Below, in pieces: positions 20,304-23,862 of a stretch of 23,862 nt of DNA. The number at the start of each line of letters is the position of its first letter. The first letter of the stretch is position 1. Where the stretch lies: the NCBI GenBank assembly GCA_045577655.1, contig JAZNIU010000048.1, positions 1 through 23,862 of the forward strand. The letters are read 5' to 3'. Made by a program: the position numbers and the translations under genes. The notes below the pieces were generated by a model. That model was not told where the DNA came from. It worked only from the letters and a program-made list of their open reading frames with translations, and made no database searches. Source of the DNA: RGIG7450 sp045577655 (GTDB taxonomy: Bacteria > Bacillota > Clostridia > RUG12999).

Positions 20304-21971
20304 ATGAAAAAAATCGGGGCAGTTGCCATTATTCTGGCAGTAACACTTTTGCTTGGTTCCTGCAGCATTTTTAATCTCTTTGAGGGGAAAGGGATTACCG
20401 AACGATTTGACAACTACATAATGGCAGATTTTGCGGAAGACTTTGCTGCACTTGTTGCAGAATATGAAATTGCAAAGGAAAACAAGGACAGAAGAGGCGT
20501 GAAAGACGCTCTTGAAAAGCTGGAAGATTTTGAGGAAATGGTGGAAGAAGAAAATAAGTGGCTTATAGAAACCATCATTTCGGATATGGAGTCGGCAGAC
20601 ACTTCCTCCCTTGCAGGAAAAGAGAAAAAAGAGCTTGAAAAAGCCATAAAAAAGGCGCGCGAGCTTAAAGAAAAGGAAAAATATAAAGAGGCTTATTTTC
20701 TTTTCACAGATTTTGCCTACCTTGCGCCCGGCAATTTTAAAGCAGAAAACACACTTGATATCACAGTAAATCAGGTTGACTGCAGTGACTATCCGACAGT
20801 TCGTCTTTTCCTCAGGGTAACAGATGAAAACGGAGAAACGCCTAAAAAACTTGATAAAAAATATTTTACGGTTTTAGACGGAAGAAACCCTGTGAGAAGA
20901 CAAATTACATCTGTTATGCAGCTGGACAAAAACGAGGGCTTAAGCATCAATATGGTTGCCGATTCAAGCGGAAGTATGCAAGGCTCTTCAATGGACCGTG
21001 CAAAATCAACCATGAGAAGTTTTCTGGGCGAGGTACAGTACGAATATGGTGACACTGTTGCACTGACAGTGTTTGCAAACACTGTGGAAAAGCAGACTGC
21101 TTTTACCTCTGACTATTCTTCTATAAAAAAGGATATCGGTACAATAGAGGCACACGGCGGCACTGCGCTTTATGACACTCTTTATACTGCGGTGCAGTAT
21201 ACTGCCCGCCAGAATGGTGCAAGATGTGTAATTGCTTTCACGGACGGACACGATGAGCACAGCGAAGAAGCGGATGAGGATGACGTTATAAGAATTGCAA
21301 ACGACTATAAAATTCCTATTTTTATTATAGGGATAGGAAGCGAAGGCAGATATGCCGAGGTGGAAAAAATTGCAGAAAGAACAGGCGGTTTTTACACAAG
21401 CGTTGCAAGTTCGGAAAACCTGAAGGAAATATACAATGCCATCTACCGTCAGCAGAAAGAAATGTATGTGATAGAATATACTGCCGAGGAAGATGAAAAA
21501 TATGTTGAGCATACTCCTACGGTAGAATTTTTCAGCGGCACCTACGGCGGTGCTTCCTCATACTATGCGTTCACTCCGTCCTATACAAACCCATCGACAT
21601 ACAGTGAGGGGGGAAGTGACATTGAAACTGCCATAAAGAACTATCTGGAAAGCTATGTGCGCGCGATGAACGAAAGTGACAGTACACATATGCTGCCCTA
21701 TGTTATAGCAGATTCTCCCATATACAATATGCAGAAAAACTATATCAAAAACAAATATCGTGAAGAGCTTTTGTCCTTCTATATAACAGGAGAAATTAAG
21801 ATGGAAGGGGAAAATTCCTGTGTTGTTTCGGTTCACGAGGTTTATAATGTTGAAACTCCCGAAAGGCCATTCAGCCATCACGAGCAGGAAGCAACCTACC
21901 GTATAAAAAAAGATTCTGATGGCAAATGGAAAATGTATGAATTTGTCGGAGCGGTAAAAAATCATCTTTAA
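20304..21971 (+). CDS. vWA-domain lipoprotein with C-terminal NTF2-like region
   Basis: A 555-residue exported lipoprotein: lipobox LGSC with lipidated C20. Residues about 55-140 are charged, helical and probably coiled coil. A von Willebrand A domain follows (about 213-385) with a full metal-ion site: D220-S-S-G-S224, T287 and D314. A low-complexity Ser/Tyr/Thr linker (about 412-440) leads to a C-terminal region (about 437-550) resembling the NTF2-like domain of TcaA-type envelope proteins. The second ATG (20304) is chosen because AAGGATG (20291-20296) sits eight bases before it; the first ATG (20295) falls inside that SD. Function unknown: surface adhesion, protein-complex assembly or envelope sensing are possible. 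It stands alone between two terminator-like hairpins. Confidence 0.83.
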   Translation: MKKIGAVAIILAVTLLLGSCSIFNLFEGKGITERFDNYIMADFAEDFAALVAEYEIAKENKDRRGVKDALEKLEDFEEMVEEENKWLIETIISDMESADTSSLAGKEKKELEKAIKKARELKEKEKYKEAYFLFTDFAYLAPGNFKAENTLDITVNQVDCSDYPTVRLFLRVTDENGETPKKLDKKYFTVLDGRNPVRRQITSVMQLDKNEGLSINMVADSSGSMQGSSMDRAKSTMRSFLGEVQYEYGDTVALTVFANTVEKQTAFTSDYSSIKKDIGTIEAHGGTALYDTLYTAVQYTARQNGARCVIAFTDGHDEHSEEADEDDVIRIANDYKIPIFIIGIGSEGRYAEVEKIAERTGGFYTSVASSENLKEIYNAIYRQQKEMYVIEYTAEEDEKYVEHTPTVEFFSGTYGGASSYYAFTPSYTNPSTYSEGGSDIETAIKNYLESYVRAMNESDSTHMLPYVIADSPIYNMQKNYIKNKYREELLSFYITGEIKMEGENSCVVSVHEVYNVETPERPFSHHEQEATYRIKKDSDGKWKMYEFVGAVKNHL

Positions 21972-21976
21972 AAATA

Positions 21977-22005
21977 TTGATTGTTTTAAAAAAATGTGCT
22001 ATACT
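21977..22005 (+). promoter_or_regulatory. Candidate promoter overlapping a large palindrome
   Basis: TTGATT (21977-21982), a 17-base spacer and TATACT (22000-22005). The -10 box lies within the left arm of the palindrome 21991-22027, so transcription from here may be controlled by whatever binds it. Confidence 0.45.
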
Positions 22006-22027
22006 TATTTTAAGTATAGCACATTTT
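21991..22027. terminator. 17-bp perfect palindrome, terminator and/or operator
   Basis: 21991-22007 pairs perfectly with 22011-22027 around a TTT loop; T residues and then TTTTGG follow. It can terminate the vWA gene in one direction and, by the A-run on the left, act in the other. It also covers a -10 box and ends five bases before the SD of the next gene. Confidence 0.75.
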
Positions 22028-22045
22028 GTTTTGGAGGGCTTGAAA

Positions 22046-22558
22046 ATGGATTTATTTACCGAATGTTTACTTAAAAGAAAAAAACACTTTAAAGAATATG
22101 CAATTATTTTTCCGCTTATAACACTTGGGTTTGCGGTAACACTTTTTTCACTTGCTTTTTTAGCAGGAACAATTTTGTCGGGTGTTGCTATGGCGCTTGT
22201 TATCATGACCTGGTGGGGAATATATATCGGCATAACAAACCAGAACCTTGAATTTGAATATATTGTTACAAATAAAGACATTGATATTGACGTTATAATG
22301 TCACAGCGAAAAAGAAAAAGACTTGCAAGCTTCAGCGCTCGTGACATTGAACTTATGGCGCCGATAGAACAACTTAAAGAAGAACAGTTTGAAAAAGTGA
22401 TAGATGCTTCGGCACATAACCCCAAATTTGATGTTTATTTTATAATTGCCACAGTTAAAGGGGTAAGAACAAAAATTCTGGTTAACCCTTCTGCAAAAAT
22501 GCTGGAAATTATAAAATCCTTTAACCCGGAAAATATAATAATTGGTGAAGATGTATGA
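22046..22558 (+). CDS. Small two-span membrane protein, unrecognised
   Basis: A 170-residue protein with two adjacent membrane segments (about 19-38 and 43-63) followed by a basic stretch QRKRKRLASF (88-97) and a soluble beta/alpha tail. The layout (short N-terminus, hairpin of two spans, cytoplasmic domain beginning EYIVTNKDIDI) is like small bPH-type membrane proteins and possibly the DUF6106 family, which I recall only loosely. The ATG at 22046 follows TTGGAGGG (22031-22038); a longer in-frame start at 21977 would be translated through the palindrome and is rejected. Its stop overlaps the next start as ATGA, so it is coupled to the NAD(P)HX repair gene. Function unknown. Confidence 0.75.
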   Translation: MDLFTECLLKRKKHFKEYAIIFPLITLGFAVTLFSLAFLAGTILSGVAMALVIMTWWGIYIGITNQNLEFEYIVTNKDIDIDVIMSQRKRKRLASFSARDIELMAPIEQLKEEQFEKVIDASAHNPKFDVYFIIATVKGVRTKILVNPSAKMLEIIKSFNPENIIIGEDV

Positions 22559-23862
22559 TAAAACTTATTTCTCCGGAAAAAATGAGAGAACTTGAAAAGA
22601 AAACTTTTGACCTTGGAATTGACAGCTTTGCTGTTATGGAAAAGGCGGCGTCAAGGGTTTTCGACTATATTAAAGAAAATTTTGGACCGGTCAAAAAGGT
22701 GCTTGTTGTGTGCGGCAAAGGAAACAACGGCGGAGACGGGCTTGCAGTTGCAAGAATGCTCTTTTTATCGGGCTATGATGTTGCGGTTTGTGCTCAGTTT
22801 GAAAAGCCGTCAACGCCCGATGCGGCAAAAAATTTTGATATAGTAAAAAAACTTAATATAAAATTTGTCTCAGAAGAGGGTAGCTTTGAGCAATATGATG
22901 TAATAGTTGACGCTCTTTTCGGGACCGGTCTTTCGGGAGAAATCTCTTCTGCTCTGCCCGAAAAAATAAACGCTTCCGGTGCACACGTTATTGCGGTGGA
23001 TATCCCAAGCGGCATATCGGCAAAGACGGGCGAAGTTTGCGGCAGTGCAGTAAAAGCCGATAGAACGATTACTTTTGAATATAAAAAATACGGCCATTCA
23101 GTCTACCCTGGAAAACAGTATTGCGGCGAAACCACCGTCTGCGGCATTGGGCTTGTGCCCTATGCGGAGGCTGACACCCTTGAAACAGATGGACCATTAG
23201 TGAAACAAATTCTTCCGCAAACAAGTATTACTGCTCATAAGTCAGAACAGGGCAAACTTTGTGTGATAGCGGGAAGCGCCGGTATGACAGGCGCGGCAAC
23301 ACTCTGCTGCGAGGGAGCGCTTAAAAGCGGCTGCGGACTTGTTACTCTTTTCACGCCTGAAAACTTAAATGAGATATATGAGGTTAAGCTGACAGAAGCT
23401 ATGACAAAACCTCTTCCGGGCGAAGATTTTATAAGAGCGGACAAGCTGCTTGAACACAAACAGATGCTACTTTCGTCAAGTGCCGTTGTGATAGGTCCCG
23501 GACTTGGCCAAAAGTGCGATGCGGCTGAAATTATAGGCTTTTTGTTTGAAAATGAAATCCCTGCTATCATTGATGCAGATGGAATAAACGCGGTTGCAGC
23601 GAATATAAATATATTAAACAAAAAAAAGGGGCAGGTTGTTCTGACTCCTCATCTTGGCGAGTTTGCAAGACTCACCGGACGTACAACAGAGGAGATAAAG
23701 AAAAACAAGCTTGAGCTTGCCAGAAACTTTGCATCCCGGTATGGCGTGGTTCTTGTTTTAAAAGGAGCCGGAACGATTGTTGCGACACCATCGGGGAAAT
23801 GTTATGTAAACCACACGGGCAACTGCGGAATGGCTACCGGCGGCAGCGGAGATGTTCTTGCA
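22555..23862 (+). CDS. nnr: Bifunctional NAD(P)HX epimerase/dehydratase, incomplete at 3' end
   Basis: The first 436 codons of a repair enzyme that restores damaged hydrated NADH/NADPH; the frame is open to the window edge. The N-terminal YjeF_N epimerase (about 1-215) has the nucleotide motif GKGNNGGDGL (54-63) and D119 in VDALFGTG. The C-terminal ADP/ATP-dependent dehydratase (about 217 onward) shows AGSAGMTGAA (239-248), GPGLG (314-318), LTPHLGEF (363-370) and NCGMATGGSGDVL (423-435), the catalytic and phosphate-binding end. It begins with ATGA overlap to the membrane protein. In other genomes it often lies near acpS or alr; what follows here is outside the window. Confidence 0.95.
   Translation, partial: MIKLISPEKMRELEKKTFDLGIDSFAVMEKAASRVFDYIKENFGPVKKVLVVCGKGNNGGDGLAVARMLFLSGYDVAVCAQFEKPSTPDAAKNFDIVKKLNIKFVSEEGSFEQYDVIVDALFGTGLSGEISSALPEKINASGAHVIAVDIPSGISAKTGEVCGSAVKADRTITFEYKKYGHSVYPGKQYCGETTVCGIGLVPYAEADTLETDGPLVKQILPQTSITAHKSEQGKLCVIAGSAGMTGAATLCCEGALKSGCGLVTLFTPENLNEIYEVKLTEAMTKPLPGEDFIRADKLLEHKQMLLSSSAVVIGPGLGQKCDAAEIIGFLFENEIPAIIDADGINAVAANINILNKKKGQVVLTPHLGEFARLTGRTTEEIKKNKLELARNFASRYGVVLVLKGAGTIVATPSGKCYVNHTGNCGMATGGSGDVLA

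Noticed and set aside
21977..22045. Longer start for the small membrane protein
   Set aside because: The extra residues would be encoded by the palindrome/terminator, and the good SD serves the ATG at 22046.

Overview
The window looks like a chromosomal segment from an anaerobic, spore-forming member of the Clostridia (low-GC Firmicutes). The clues are a SpoIID-type peptidoglycan lytic protein, an oxygen-sensitive class III ribonucleotide reductase (nrdDG), an L27 with the Firmicutes N-terminal propeptide next to its Prp protease, CdaA/CdaR cyclic-di-AMP synthesis, strong Shine-Dalgarno (SD) sites, frequent GTG starts and many A/T-rich sigma-A promoters. I see no phage, transposase, CRISPR array, tRNA or rRNA. 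Almost all of the sequence is ordinary, densely packed housekeeping DNA, and no stretch longer than about 200 bases lacks a gene or an RNA/regulatory element.

Layout. 1-195: a small repeat element of hairpins separated by AATTCAT, then yitT (196-1032), tail to tail with spoIID (1037-1999, minus). 2137-3789: a secreted GLUG-repeat protein, divergent from spoIID across a shared inverted repeat. 3881-4315: a small helical DUF2383-like protein, convergent with a DUF1846 gene (4346-5830, minus). 6102-8379: a polar amino-acid ABC transporter (lipoprotein, permease, ATPase). 8474-9004: a preQ1-I riboswitch-like leader and queT. 9055-11608: cdaA, cdaR and a sugar-phosphate nucleotidyltransferase.

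11672-15347 is the ribosomal and transcription block rpmG-secE-nusG-rplK-rplA-rplJ-rplL. It carries several RNA control elements: two copies of a hairpin that mimics the L1 site of 23S rRNA (before rplK and before rplA), an L10 leader with an attenuator before rplJ, and a stem-loop that seems to bring a distant SD close to the nusG start. The block ends at a strong terminator, and rpoB/rpoC do not follow.

15440-16306: a membrane-anchored M23 peptidase. 16433-19122: nrdD-nrdG. 19177-20233: a probable L21 leader followed by rplU-prp-rpmA, in which Prp is predicted to cleave the L27 propeptide. 20304-21971: a vWA lipoprotein with a C-terminal NTF2-like region. 22046-22558: a small unrecognised membrane protein, overlapping by four bases the bifunctional NAD(P)HX repair gene nnrE/nnrD (22555 to the window edge, incomplete).

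I do not see a wholly new gene system. The most rewarding observations are RNA-level: the paired L1-site mimics, the preQ1-type leader, the bridged nusG ribosome-binding site, the hairpin at the very 5' end of the DUF1846 transcript, and the small hairpin repeat at the left edge. All functional statements come from reading motifs by eye; no database search or folding program was run.
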